From contig NZ_JAHKPY010000014.1 of NCBI RefSeq assembly GCF_018860745.1, positions 310,001 through 374,000 on the forward strand: a stretch of 64,000 bases of DNA, given 5' to 3'. The DNA comes from Zobellia uliginosa (GTDB lineage: Bacteria > Bacteroidota > Bacteroidia > Flavobacteriales > Flavobacteriaceae). The notes under the pieces are model-generated. The model saw nothing but the letters and a program-made list of their open reading frames with translations. It was not told the DNA's origin and searched no databases. Numbering within the stretch: position 1 is the first letter of the stretch; the number at the start of each line of letters is the position of its first letter. Shown here one piece after another: positions 47,689 to 57,257 of this stretch. A program made the translations under genes and the position numbers.

Positions 47689-49320
47689 TTATAGTTTTAT
47701 TTTTCCTCTAGATACATTGTCCGCCATTATCAAGGCGTTGTAGGCATTTACGATTTTCCCTGAAGTTGAAACTTCTTCCAAAGTAGCGGTTTTGGAAGTA
47801 TCACCGGATAAAATAACTTTAGTTATTGGGGCAAGACCAGATTCCATAATAATATGCTTTACTTGAGAAGCCGTTAATTTAGGATAGTAAGAGCGTATTA
47901 ATGCGGCAACACCGGCAACAGCAGGAGCGGCCATTGAAGTACCTCCCTGAAAATCATATTCGTTACCTGGCATTGAGGAGTATATTTCATCACCTGGAGC
48001 AAAAACATCAACGTTTACATCTCCATAGTTACTAAATGAAGCAACCATTTCAGAACCATATTTAGAAGATAATGCGCCTACGGTAAGAACGTTATCTGCA
48101 ATTTCAGGACCATTGTCTACTTGGTCATTTGGAAAGTTAGGGTTGGCAGGGTCATCTAAGTCCGCTCCTTCATTGCCCGCTGCATGCACAAAAAGAACAT
48201 CTTTGTCTGCTGCATATTTAATGGCATCATAAACCCATTTAGCTTCTGGAGAAAAAGATTTTCCGAAGCTACCATTAATAACTTTAGCCCCATTATCTAC
48301 CGCATAACGAATGCCCAAAGCAATATCTTTGTCGTATTCATCGCCATTGGGAACGGCACGTATGCTCATAATTGCAACATTATTGGCCACACCGTTTGCT
48401 CCTTTACCGTTGTTACGTTCTGCACCAATAATGCCGGCAACATGAGTACCATGACTTTCATCTTCTTGGCGATTCTGTGGGTTTCCATTACCATAGCCCA
48501 AGTCCGTAATGTCATATGGGTTGTCGCCCACATCTTTTCTACCATTGAAGTCTACATTATAGTTGTAATTCAATTGATCAGAGAAGTGTTTTATACCTCC
48601 TTCAACTTGTTCTAAAACCTCGGGAATAGAGTCTTCATAACTCAACATCTGCGTTAATATGGCAATGTTCTGGAGCATGCCTTCATCTGTTGTTTTAATG
48701 CCAGCTAGATCTTTTGCGGTGTAAGTATCTTTGCCTAATTCCTTTTTAACGGCATCATCGGCATTTTTAACGGTTTGGTAGATTTGCTCATACTGCTGTT
48801 TTTGTTGACCAGCTTTTGCATATTCTGTGTCTACTTTTGATTTGGCTTTTGCTTGCAAAGCAGCATCACCTAACTTTAATCTAACAATACGGGTAGCCTC
48901 TAATTGCTCATTGTATGATTCGCCCAAGAAGTTGTATCCGTGAATATCATCAACATAACCATTCTTATCGTTATCTATACCATCGCCGGCCTTTTCACCT
49001 TTATTGGTCCAAAGTACATCGTCTAAATCTTCATGCTTTAAATCCATTCCTGAATCAAGAACCGCAACAATTACGGTTTCGCCTTTTCTGTTTTTAATAA
49101 TTTCAGAATACGCTTTATCAACGCTCATTCCCGGAATAGTGTCAGAAACAAGATCCAAATGACCCCAGTTCTTTTTCTGGGCGTCTGATAAATCGGATAT
49201 TTTTAAAGGAGTAGTATCAATACTTTCAATAGGAGTAGATACCAATGCTGTAGAGCCACAACCCATAAGAACAAGAGCGGCGGATAAACCTAATAAAGGT
49301 TTCGGAAAAAATGAAGTCAT
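47689..49320 (-). CDS. S8 family (subtilisin-like) serine protease, lipoprotein
   Basis: The 543-residue protein has a lipoprotein-type signal (LVLMGC, Cys21). The subtilase triad is intact: Asp89 (VAVLDSGMD), His290 (ESHGTHVAG) and Ser462 (GGTSMAAPAVAG), with the oxyanion Asn383 (AAGNEG). The interval between Asp and His is about 200 residues, far longer than the few dozen of classical subtilisins. It includes a helical, Lys/Gln/Ala-rich insertion (about 135-250) and a putative EF-like DGIDNDKNGYVDD calcium loop. It lacks a type IX sorting domain. It is first gene of an operon with the M1 peptidase. Confidence 0.92.
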   Translation of the reverse strand: MTSFFPKPLLGLSAALVLMGCGSTALVSTPIESIDTTPLKISDLSDAQKKNWGHLDLVSDTIPGMSVDKAYSEIIKNRKGETVIVAVLDSGMDLKHEDLDDVLWTNKGEKAGDGIDNDKNGYVDDIHGYNFLGESYNEQLEATRIVRLKLGDAALQAKAKSKVDTEYAKAGQQKQQYEQIYQTVKNADDAVKKELGKDTYTAKDLAGIKTTDEGMLQNIAILTQMLSYEDSIPEVLEQVEGGIKHFSDQLNYNYNVDFNGRKDVGDNPYDITDLGYGNGNPQNRQEDESHGTHVAGIIGAERNNGKGANGVANNVAIMSIRAVPNGDEYDKDIALGIRYAVDNGAKVINGSFGKSFSPEAKWVYDAIKYAADKDVLFVHAAGNEGADLDDPANPNFPNDQVDNGPEIADNVLTVGALSSKYGSEMVASFSNYGDVNVDVFAPGDEIYSSMPGNEYDFQGGTSMAAPAVAGVAALIRSYYPKLTASQVKHIIMESGLAPITKVILSGDTSKTATLEEVSTSGKIVNAYNALIMADNVSRGKIKL

Positions 49321-49702
49321 ATATTGAAATTGAGTTTAGTGTTTGTTTCTTATCTTAAAAGTAATGCTAAGAAAAGGGTTTAAAATCTACTTCTATAGCC
49401 CTTATTGTTTAACATAAATGGCTGCAAAGGTAAGATTTGGCACAATTTTTTAACCAAATCGTAATGTTTTTATGATTTTTTTATCTGTGAAATAACATAA
49501 ATTACTCTAAATTTTGAGAAATCTCTTCACTCCGTTGTATACAAATGTCTAGTATGTTTGAGTTTATGGTGTCCCGGTAATTGGTGGTTTAGGAAAAAAA
49601 TTTATATCTACAAAACAATGCTAAATATAGCAATACGACTATTTTCGTATACGATATTACAAATCTTTTTTGACCATCATCTTGGTTCAGAGTTCTCGTT
49701 CG
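49321..49702. other. Intergenic gap upstream of the S8 protease
   Basis: About 380 AT-rich bases between the S8 start and the MBL-fold hydrolase stop. It contains the S8 promoter (49425-49457). I see no gene, terminator or structured RNA in the rest. Confidence 0.6.
49425..49457 (-). promoter_or_regulatory. S8-M1 operon promoter
   Basis: On the minus strand, TTTG (49457-49454) is followed after 21 bases by TACCTTTG (49432-49425), a perfect -7 box. It predicts a leader of about 100 bases before the protease start. Confidence 0.6.
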
Positions 49703-50563
49703 CTAATTAAAAATTCGGTCAAAAGTGTAGGTGTCCTCTAATCTTACTCCTTTTTCTGTTTCTTTAAGCGTACATAGTTCATTATGCGCATCATGCTCAA
49801 AAAACAGGTAAAACTCTTCGGAAACCGCTTTATTTAAGAACAATTCTTTTTCGGTAAGGGTCAATAGAGGGCGGGTATCGTACCCCATGACATAGGGTAA
49901 TGGAATATGGCCAACGGTAGGTAAAAGATCCGCCATGAATACAAGGTCTTGTCCTTTATAGGAGAGTTGTGGAAGCATTTGCTTATCCGTATGGCCATCA
50001 ACAAAGTGAATGCCAAAACCTAATTCCGAATCGCTTTGAAAATGGTCTGATTTTCTTTTGATAAAATTTAATTGACCACTTTCCTGCATAGGCAACAAGT
50101 TTTCCTTTAAAAAAGAAGCTTTTTCGCGAGCATTGGGTTTGGTGGCCCATTTCCAATGGTCTTCATTCGTCCAAAATTTAGCGTTTTTAAAAGCTGGTTC
50201 ATAGCCTGTTCGGTCTTTGTTCCATTGAATGCATCCTCCACAATGGTCAAAATGTAGATGAGTAAGGAACACATCGGTAATATCATCACGCGTAAAACCA
50301 ATTTTATTTAAGGAACCGTCTATGGTGTGGTTACCCCACCTGTTATAATAACCAAAGAACTTATCCGACTGTTTATTACCCATACCGGTATCGATCAAAA
50401 TCAATCTATCTCCGTCTTCAATCAGCAGACTTCGTGCAGCTATGTCTATCTGGTTATTGCTATCAGCAGGATTCGTGCGTTGCCAAATACCTTTTGGTAC
50501 AACACCGAACATGGCGCCACCATCTAATTTAAAATTTCCGGTTTCTACAGGGTATAGTTGCAT
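49703..50563 (-). CDS. Metallo-beta-lactamase fold hydrolase
   Basis: This 286-residue protein has the MBL zinc motif THLHFDHCGG (about 104-113). Further metal ligands are expected at His in FVDGHTDKQ, Asp in FMADLLP and His in FFEHDAH. The N-terminal LILIDTGMGNK is the usual strand-turn. It resembles the group that includes AHL lactonases and other cytoplasmic esterases. The substrate is not known. No signal peptide. It diverges from the NUMOD4-like gene. Confidence 0.9.
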   Translation of the reverse strand: MQLYPVETGNFKLDGGAMFGVVPKGIWQRTNPADSNNQIDIAARSLLIEDGDRLILIDTGMGNKQSDKFFGYYNRWGNHTIDGSLNKIGFTRDDITDVFLTHLHFDHCGGCIQWNKDRTGYEPAFKNAKFWTNEDHWKWATKPNAREKASFLKENLLPMQESGQLNFIKRKSDHFQSDSELGFGIHFVDGHTDKQMLPQLSYKGQDLVFMADLLPTVGHIPLPYVMGYDTRPLLTLTEKELFLNKAVSEEFYLFFEHDAHNELCTLKETEKGVRLEDTYTFDRIFN

Positions 50564-50712
50564 GGTTTAAAATTAGAAAATGGATTAGGGTTATGGTAAA
50601 ATGTACTGTTATAATTATCTAAATGTATGCTTTTATAAGCAAAGCCAATACACTTGTTTTCTTTGTTAGCCATCATAAAAATCGCTAATTTATAGAACAA
50701 TATAATTATTTT

Positions 50713-50720
50713 TATCTTTG
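50713..50720 (+). promoter_or_regulatory. -7 box of the NUMOD4-like gene
   Basis: TATCTTTG ends 8 bases before the ATG at 50729. Transcription would start at or just before that codon, so either the message is leaderless or the ATG at 50738 is used. Confidence 0.55.
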
Positions 50721-50728
50721 TTTTAATT

Positions 50729-51541
50729 ATGGAATGTATGGTAATTAATGATGAAAAATGTCATCAGATAGTGGGTTTTGAAAGATACCACATAAGTGAA
50801 TCTGGACGAATATACAGAACTGAAAGTGGCAAGAAAAGAACTTGGAGAACCAAAGGGAGAATATATATCAGTGAAAATAAAATTCATTTTAAGTTTAGCA
50901 ATAACAAACTTCGTCAAGGTTATGCAAGTTTAACTGATTCCAAGGGAAAACTCCATAGCGTAGTCGTGGCCCCAATAATGGCAATTACTTTTGGTATCGC
51001 TACACCAAAACAACTTAAAACAAAAAGACTAACAATCGGTTATAAGGACGGAAATAAAAAAAACCTACACTACTCCAATTTACTTTTGATCGAAAAAAGA
51101 AACCTTAACAGTAAATTGACCTTAGAAGATGTAAAGCACATTAAAAAGCATATTAGAAAAGGAATTCCCTTAAATAGAATAGCATCTTTATTTTCTGTTT
51201 CTGAAATGCAAATAAACAGAATTAAAACTGGTGAGAACTGGGGTAATGGCAAAAGAAAAATTAAAGCCCCTACAGCTCCATTCCAAATAGAAGATGGAAG
51301 AATAAGAAGATACATTGCTACTTTTGAAAAAAAGAAAACAACTAAAAATATAAGAAAAACATTTACTGTTAAACGGAATCCAGAAATTCCAACAGACAAC
51401 ACAATTACAGGTATCGTTAAGGGATATAAACTTTCTTTGAAACACAAGAATATAACCAGAGCAAGAGAAATAGTAAATAAATTAAACGAATACTTCTTTG
51501 ATTACAAATCCGAAAAAAAAATGCTGCCTAAATCTGTTTAA
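50729..51541 (+). CDS. NUMOD4/HNH-like protein with degenerate nuclease site
   Basis: A 270-residue very Lys/Arg-rich protein. QIVGFERYHISESGRIYR resembles the NUMOD4 DNA-binding motif. VAPIMAITFG plus YKDGNKKNLHYSNL corresponds to the HNH region (usually HRLVAEAF and NHIDGNKxNN), but the histidines of the active site are replaced, so cleavage is unlikely. A helix-turn-helix-like segment (about 130-170: LTLEDVKHIKKHIRKG, then SVSEMQINRIKTGENW) follows, then a basic unknown tail. Such proteins derive from phage or intron homing endonucleases. Here it may be a remnant or a domesticated DNA-binding protein. Start 50729 or 50738. It is alone between divergent and convergent genes. Confidence 0.7.
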   Translation: MECMVINDEKCHQIVGFERYHISESGRIYRTESGKKRTWRTKGRIYISENKIHFKFSNNKLRQGYASLTDSKGKLHSVVVAPIMAITFGIATPKQLKTKRLTIGYKDGNKKNLHYSNLLLIEKRNLNSKLTLEDVKHIKKHIRKGIPLNRIASLFSVSEMQINRIKTGENWGNGKRKIKAPTAPFQIEDGRIRRYIATFEKKKTTKNIRKTFTVKRNPEIPTDNTITGIVKGYKLSLKHKNITRAREIVNKLNEYFFDYKSEKKMLPKSV

Positions 51542-51707
51542 AAAACATAAAGCGTTTAAAGAAGTTTAATTAAAAAAGGTATTGTTTTCTTTTAAAATCG
51601 CCAAATATAGAGTTTGGCATTTTTGGTTAAGAAGGCAAATACCAAGTATTTATCTTTTGCTTAGTGTAAAATTTAAATGTGGCACTTATCCTCTTCCCTA
51701 CGTTATT

Positions 51708-54017
51708 TTACGCTAACCGAAGTATTTTATATACCAAATCCTTGGTCAGTTCTTGTCCTTTAGCTTTTTCGCGAATAGATTCATAACTAAACCTAAAATC
51801 GCAGCCCGTTTTATAGAGACTGCAACCGTAGGCTGTTTTCCCTTTTACAATAGTTCCTTTGTGACATTTTGGACAACGATTTTCTTCCGAAGGCCTCTCA
51901 GGAGACCGAATGGTATTTTCGGTAAATTTCTTTTTAGGCTCTAATTTTAGTTTAAAATCATCATCGAATCTAACTAGTCCTTCTGTAGCAACATTATTTA
52001 CCTTAAAGCCTTTTAAATTTACGGTAGACCCTTTTTGAAGTAATCTAATATATTGTTTTTCGGAAATGGTTTTCCCTTTAAATTTAAATGGAATGACAAA
52101 ATCGCATCCTTGTTTAAACTCGGAACAACCAAAGGCTGTCTTTCCTTTAAGAATAGAGCCTTTGTTACATTTAGGACATTTTTCCGAGGTTATTTCCGAA
52201 GTTTTCCTAGCAGGCTTTTTCTTTGCGGTAACAGGCCTATTATGGATTGCCGATATATTAGCTTTTTTGGTTTCACTTCTTACTTCGTAGACCAAATGAT
52301 CTACCATTGTTTTCATCTGCTTAATGAAACTACCGGCGCTAAAAGTTCCTTTTTCAATGTCTTTTAGTTGCTTTTCCCATTTACCTGTAAGCTCGGCAGA
52401 TTTTAATAATTCATTTTGAATGGTACCTATTAACTGAATGCCAGTAACTGTTGGAATTACTTGTTTCTTATTTCTTTTTATATATTTTCTTCGGAATAAG
52501 GTTTCAATAATATTGGCACGTGTAGAAGGACGGCCAATACCGTTTTCTTTCATAATCTCCCGAAGCTCGTCATCATCAACCTGTTTACCAGCAGTTTCCA
52601 TAGCGCGAAGGAGAGAAGCTTCAGTAAATTGTTTTGGTGGTTTGGTTTGTTTTTCTAAAAACGAAGGTTCATGAGGTCCTTTTTCGCCTTTTACGAAGGT
52701 TGGTAGTATTCCTGATTCTTTAGCTGGGGAATTAGGGTTTTCAAAAACAACACGCCAGCCTTTTTCTAAAATCTCTTTCCCTGTGGTTTTGAAATTTACG
52801 GTTTCGGCTTTACCAATCACCGTGGTGTTAGAAACTCTACAATCCGGATAGAATACCGCAATAAAACGACGCACAATAATATTGTATACCTGCTGTTGGT
52901 TGTATTGCAAATTCATTTGCTGACCCGTTGGTATGATTGCGTGGTGGTCTGTTACTTTACTATCATCAAAAACCTTTTTGGTTTTCTTTAATTTTTTTTC
53001 GTGCAAAGGTGCTGTTAACGCGGCGTAATTTGTAAGATTTTTAAGGATACCAGGCACTTTAGGATAAACGTCATTTGGTAAAAATGTGGTATCAACTCTA
53101 GGGTAGGTAACTACTTTTAGTTCGTACAGTTTCTGAACGATTTTTAATGTTTCATCAGCACTAAAACCAAATTTTGTGTTACAATATACCTGTAAACCGG
53201 TGAGGTCAAATAGCTTTGGTGCATACTCGTTTCCCGTCTTTTTTGTAATAGAAACAATTTCAAAATCATGTTCTTTCACGATTTTTGCCAGTTTTTCTCC
53301 ATCTTCAACCTTAAGAAAACGCCCTTCTTCATAGCTAAATAAAGTGTCGCGATAGCGTGTTTGTAATTCCCAATACGGTTGCGGTTTAAAATTTTCAATC
53401 TCGTTAAAACGGTTTACCAACATAGCTAACGTTGGTGTTTGTACCCTACCAACAGATAACATTTGTTTATAGCCACCATGTTTTACAGTATATAAACGCG
53501 TTGCGTTCATGCCCAAAAGCCAATCTCCTATGGCACGAGAGAAACCTGCATAATAAAGATTGTCATAATCCTCGGACGGCTTTAAGTTTTTAAAACCTTC
53601 TTTTATGGCTTCTGTTGTAAGCGAAGAAATCCACAGCCGTTCAACTTTACCTTTATAATTGGCCTGGTTTAAAACCCAACGCTGAATTAGTTCTCCTTCT
53701 TGGCCCGCATCACCACAGTTTATAACAACATCTGCTGTATCAAATAACTGTTTTATAATGTTGAATTGCTTTTTAATACCAGAATCTTTGGACACCTTGG
53801 TTTCAAAGCGTTCCGGTAGCATAGGTAAATTGTTTAGGTCCCAACTTTTCCAATGTGGTTTATAGTCGGCGGGTTCTTTAAGTGTGCAAAGGTGTCCAAA
53901 AGTATAGGTTACCGCATAGCCATTGCCTTCATAATATCCATCTCGTTTGGTGGTTGCACCAAGTACGGAAGCAATTTCTCTTGCTACAGATGGTTTTTCG
54001 GCAATACAGACTTTCAT
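51708..54017 (-). CDS. topB: DNA topoisomerase III (type IA)
   Basis: The 769-residue enzyme relaxes and decatenates DNA through a 5'-phosphotyrosine link. It begins with the TOPRIM domain (MKVCIAEKPSVAREIA, then CGDAGQEGELI with the acidic metal residues). SVGRVQTPTLAM and the active-site Tyr in VTYPRVDTTFLP (about residue 304) follow, then HHAIIPTG and GIGRPSTRANIIETL. The C-terminus has two topoisomerase zinc-ribbon-like modules (CPKCNKG...C...C and CPKCHKG...C...C), each followed by a basic linker. Everything needed for activity is present. It is a single gene, 33 bases after the stop-side of the SulP gene on the same strand. Confidence 0.94.
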   Translation of the reverse strand: MKVCIAEKPSVAREIASVLGATTKRDGYYEGNGYAVTYTFGHLCTLKEPADYKPHWKSWDLNNLPMLPERFETKVSKDSGIKKQFNIIKQLFDTADVVINCGDAGQEGELIQRWVLNQANYKGKVERLWISSLTTEAIKEGFKNLKPSEDYDNLYYAGFSRAIGDWLLGMNATRLYTVKHGGYKQMLSVGRVQTPTLAMLVNRFNEIENFKPQPYWELQTRYRDTLFSYEEGRFLKVEDGEKLAKIVKEHDFEIVSITKKTGNEYAPKLFDLTGLQVYCNTKFGFSADETLKIVQKLYELKVVTYPRVDTTFLPNDVYPKVPGILKNLTNYAALTAPLHEKKLKKTKKVFDDSKVTDHHAIIPTGQQMNLQYNQQQVYNIIVRRFIAVFYPDCRVSNTTVIGKAETVNFKTTGKEILEKGWRVVFENPNSPAKESGILPTFVKGEKGPHEPSFLEKQTKPPKQFTEASLLRAMETAGKQVDDDELREIMKENGIGRPSTRANIIETLFRRKYIKRNKKQVIPTVTGIQLIGTIQNELLKSAELTGKWEKQLKDIEKGTFSAGSFIKQMKTMVDHLVYEVRSETKKANISAIHNRPVTAKKKPARKTSEITSEKCPKCNKGSILKGKTAFGCSEFKQGCDFVIPFKFKGKTISEKQYIRLLQKGSTVNLKGFKVNNVATEGLVRFDDDFKLKLEPKKKFTENTIRSPERPSEENRCPKCHKGTIVKGKTAYGCSLYKTGCDFRFSYESIREKAKGQELTKDLVYKILRLA

Positions 54018-54050
54018 TGAGTGGGTTAGAATTTTATAATGCTAAGTTAG

Positions 54051-56285
54051 TTATAAGTGGACAAGAACCTTACTACTTACCAACTCACAAAGTTGCTTAC
54101 TAAAATATAGCATTGCTTTTATTTCCGTAACACTAAGCAGCCTTTCTTTTTTTAGAATAAGAAGAGAAGAGCCGTTAGATTCTATGTGATAGTAAGGGTG
54201 ACTTTCTAAAAACAAAATTAGCTCATCTGTAAATAACATTTTTATGTCTTCTGCCTTCTCACCGCTCAAGTAAAATCTTTTGTTGAAATCAGGATGATGC
54301 TCAATGTCTATATCCTTAAAACCAGCTAGATTATATTTAAAATCTAAAAGACCTTCTTTATCTAAGGTAAAAACAGGAATTTCTGTTTCTAATTGCATGT
54401 GCACCACAGTGGTTTTTACTACCTCTCGGGCAATAAAAGCACCCTCTGTAAACTCTATGTCAAATAGATTGTACTTCCCTTTTTTATCGGAAAGGGTATT
54501 GTAGATATAAGGAATTTGACGTCTTTTAAAGAAAACAAAGCTTGTTAGAAATTCCGTTTTTTTGTTTTTCTTGGCGTTATAGGTCCATTTAAGTTCTTTC
54601 GCAGTACTTTCCAACAGTCCTTGCCTTTTGGTAAAATACCTGCCAATTTGTTTCAGTTTATTAATTGGGAGTACTTTTCTAATAGCAAAAGGGTGTATTG
54701 AATCCGCGCCATGTTTATCAAGACCAATAATCTCTATAGTGCCTCCTTTTTTGGCAAAAGTATCAGTGTAGTTCTCCAATCCTTCCATTGCAGTATGATC
54801 TACAAAAGAGCATAAAGAGAAATCCAAAATTACATTCTCCTTTTCTGGAATTACGTCTAATTTATTCTTCAGTTTATAAAAATTCAAGAAGTTACAGAAG
54901 TATTTAACGCTCACGTAGAAATTTCCTCCAACATTGCCCTGTTCCTTGAACATAAGTACATTTGGTTTGGAAATATGGCTAAGAAACAAGGATATACTTT
55001 TGTTCATGAATACATGAATAGCAAACGTTGTAAAAATACCGACGGTAATACCCGTAATTAAATTGGTGAATAAAGTGGTTAAAAGGGTGGCCAAGAATAT
55101 GACAATCTGTTCTTTCCCGATTTTAGCAACTTTTTGAAGGGTTTTAGGTGTTGCCAGTTTATAACCCGTAAACACTAAAATTGCCGCTAATGCTGCAAGG
55201 GGAATACGCCGTAATTGGTCTTGAAACAGTAAAACAAAAAGAACCAAAAAAAGTGCGTGAAAAGAATTTGCAGATCTATTTGTAGCCCCATTATTTACGT
55301 TTACCGAGCTTCTTGCAATTACGGTTACTACATTTAAACCACCCACTAAACCACTTAAAGTTGTTGCTAATCCAAGAGCTTTAAGGTCTTTATTTACGTT
55401 GGAACGTCTACTAAGGGGGTCAAGCTTATCAACCGCTTTAATACTTAGTAAAGACTCAATACTGGCAATGAGTGTTATTGCCAAAACCACTAGGATAAAA
55501 TCTTGTTCCAAAACTTTGGAAAAATCAGGGAAAGCCATATTGCTAATGGCATCGTCTGGGATATTAACCAAATATTCCGAACTCATCGGATAAGGCGAAT
55601 CCGTCCAGACAAAGAAGTAGCTAAAGCCTATAGATAAGATTAAAATCCACATTGGGGCTGGTACCAAGTGGAAATAGGGGTTTCTTATTTTAGAATAAAA
55701 AACCATGATTAACAAACTGATAATACCAATAGCCGCTGCAACAAGCATACTGTTGTCCGGATTCTGAAATAGGGTAAAAATAGCTAAAGGTATTTTTCCC
55801 AAGAGTGCAATAATACTCCCGGAAGCCTCATTGTTCCCGACCATGATGTGGAACTGTTTCGATAAGATTCCGAGCCCTATGGCGGCAAGCATTCCCTCAA
55901 TGGCCGAGGCAGGAAAAAAGTCGGCTAACCTGCCCATTTTAAGAAACCCTAAGAGCAACATTAAAATACCGGATATAACAATGGCTGCAAGTGTAAATAA
56001 ATAGCCTTGATACATATCGCCTTCGCCAAGTGTTGTAATAGCTCCCAAAAGCACAATGACCAAACCATTACCGGGTCCGGTGATGGTGACGTTGGAGCCG
56101 CCCAAAATAGAAACTACCAAACCACCAACTACAGCTGCAATTATACCCGATATAGGCGGAGCTTCACTTGCCAAAGCTAGCCCTAAACCTAGTGGCAGGG
56201 CAATAAGAGACACTACAAAACCGGAAAATAAATTTTTGGGCAATGCTTTTACAAAAGATTTGGAACGGCTGGTTTTTGGCGTCAA
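54051..56285 (-). CDS. SulP family anion transporter with STAS domain and long C-terminal extension
   Basis: This 744-residue membrane protein has about ten to twelve segments (about 15-430). The SulP signature occurs in the first part (LPLGLGLALASEAPPISGIIAAVVGG), and NVTITGPGNGL follows. A cytoplasmic STAS domain follows (about 445-540, ending EIIGLDKHG), and then about 200 extra residues of unknown fold (about 545-744), longer than usual. SulP proteins move sulfate, bicarbonate or related anions, often coupled to Na+ or H+. The ion here cannot be decided. Its start overlaps the stop of the upstream USP gene by 4 bp, a strong sign of joint function. A Na+/H+ antiporter gene diverges just beyond. 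Confidence 0.92.
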   Translation of the reverse strand: MTPKTSRSKSFVKALPKNLFSGFVVSLIALPLGLGLALASEAPPISGIIAAVVGGLVVSILGGSNVTITGPGNGLVIVLLGAITTLGEGDMYQGYLFTLAAIVISGILMLLLGFLKMGRLADFFPASAIEGMLAAIGLGILSKQFHIMVGNNEASGSIIALLGKIPLAIFTLFQNPDNSMLVAAAIGIISLLIMVFYSKIRNPYFHLVPAPMWILILSIGFSYFFVWTDSPYPMSSEYLVNIPDDAISNMAFPDFSKVLEQDFILVVLAITLIASIESLLSIKAVDKLDPLSRRSNVNKDLKALGLATTLSGLVGGLNVVTVIARSSVNVNNGATNRSANSFHALFLVLFVLLFQDQLRRIPLAALAAILVFTGYKLATPKTLQKVAKIGKEQIVIFLATLLTTLFTNLITGITVGIFTTFAIHVFMNKSISLFLSHISKPNVLMFKEQGNVGGNFYVSVKYFCNFLNFYKLKNKLDVIPEKENVILDFSLCSFVDHTAMEGLENYTDTFAKKGGTIEIIGLDKHGADSIHPFAIRKVLPINKLKQIGRYFTKRQGLLESTAKELKWTYNAKKNKKTEFLTSFVFFKRRQIPYIYNTLSDKKGKYNLFDIEFTEGAFIAREVVKTTVVHMQLETEIPVFTLDKEGLLDFKYNLAGFKDIDIEHHPDFNKRFYLSGEKAEDIKMLFTDELILFLESHPYYHIESNGSSLLILKKERLLSVTEIKAMLYFSKQLCELVSSKVLVHL

Positions 56286-57145
56286 ATAGATTTTCTTATG
56301 ATTAAAAGATCTGTTGGTAGGTCTGAAAGTATATATTCAATGTCATGTGGAAACAAACGATCCAAAAATCCGGTTTTAGAAGGTGCGTTCATAATCAAAA
56401 GATCCGCCCGGACCACTTGGGCATAATGCCCAATAGAATAACCTCTTTTGCCAAAAATACTCTGAGTTTTTACCGTAATAGTTTCCGTTAAATAGTCAGG
56501 TAGGCCAGTAATGATTTTGCGTACCCTAGACTCCTCCCTATGCTTTAAACGCTCTTTAACTAAATTTGCTTTTTTTAGTGATCGGTCATCTTCTACCGTA
56601 ACATGAATTTCCTTTTGTAATATCTCTTCTACAATGGTTAATTTTTGAGCACCAAAGGCATTGGCGGCATAAAAAGCATTGCTTATGGCAAAATGGGTTT
56701 CAGGAGCATCAAGACCATTCACCACAATATGTTTACAAGGCACTCTTTCTGCAGATGGTTTTATAAGAAGCAATACGGAACAACATACTTTGCGAGTTAG
56801 TTTTCTTGCGATGGAACCCACATAAAATTTAAATTTATTTTCCTGTTGCAGTGCTCCAAGAATCAATAAATCAATTTTAGAATTGGTACAAACATTAGAT
56901 ATTATGCCATATGGATCCCCACTTTTCCATTTAATTTCTACTTCTAAATTATGACAATCTATGTCCCCAAGAATTGCATTGATCTGATTTGATTTTTTCT
57001 GTGATTTTTCTCCAACGTGCAATAATATCAGCTTTGCCTTAAAAAAATGCGCAATACGCGCAGTTTCAATCACATTTGCCTTCAAAGAAGGGGAGAAAGC
57101 GAAGCCAAATAAAATTGTTTCGAACGGTTGTAATTCTGATGCCAT
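56282..57145 (-). CDS. Tandem universal stress protein
   Basis: This 287-residue protein has two UspA-like halves: about 8-140 (FETILFGFAFSPS, then LLILGALQQENKFKFYVGSIARKL) and about 145-287 (KHIVVNGLDAPETHFA, ending LPTDLLIIRKS). The ATP-type signature G-x2-G-x9-G(S/T) is only partly kept, so nucleotide binding is uncertain. Cytoplasmic. The ATG at 57145 is preferred over a TTG seven codons earlier. It is translationally coupled to the SulP transporter (4-bp overlap), suggesting that it regulates that transporter. It diverges from the antiporter gene 113 bp away. Confidence 0.86.
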   Translation of the reverse strand: MASELQPFETILFGFAFSPSLKANVIETARIAHFFKAKLILLHVGEKSQKKSNQINAILGDIDCHNLEVEIKWKSGDPYGIISNVCTNSKIDLLILGALQQENKFKFYVGSIARKLTRKVCCSVLLLIKPSAERVPCKHIVVNGLDAPETHFAISNAFYAANAFGAQKLTIVEEILQKEIHVTVEDDRSLKKANLVKERLKHREESRVRKIITGLPDYLTETITVKTQSIFGKRGYSIGHYAQVVRADLLIMNAPSKTGFLDRLFPHDIEYILSDLPTDLLIIRKSI

Positions 57146-57257
57146 ATCTGGGTAATGGGAGCCCAAGATAGTATAATTTAAAAAAAGGAATATCTTGACT
57201 TATTCAATTATAGTATTACAGATAAAATAGTTATTTTTCAATCTTAATGAAAAAGCT

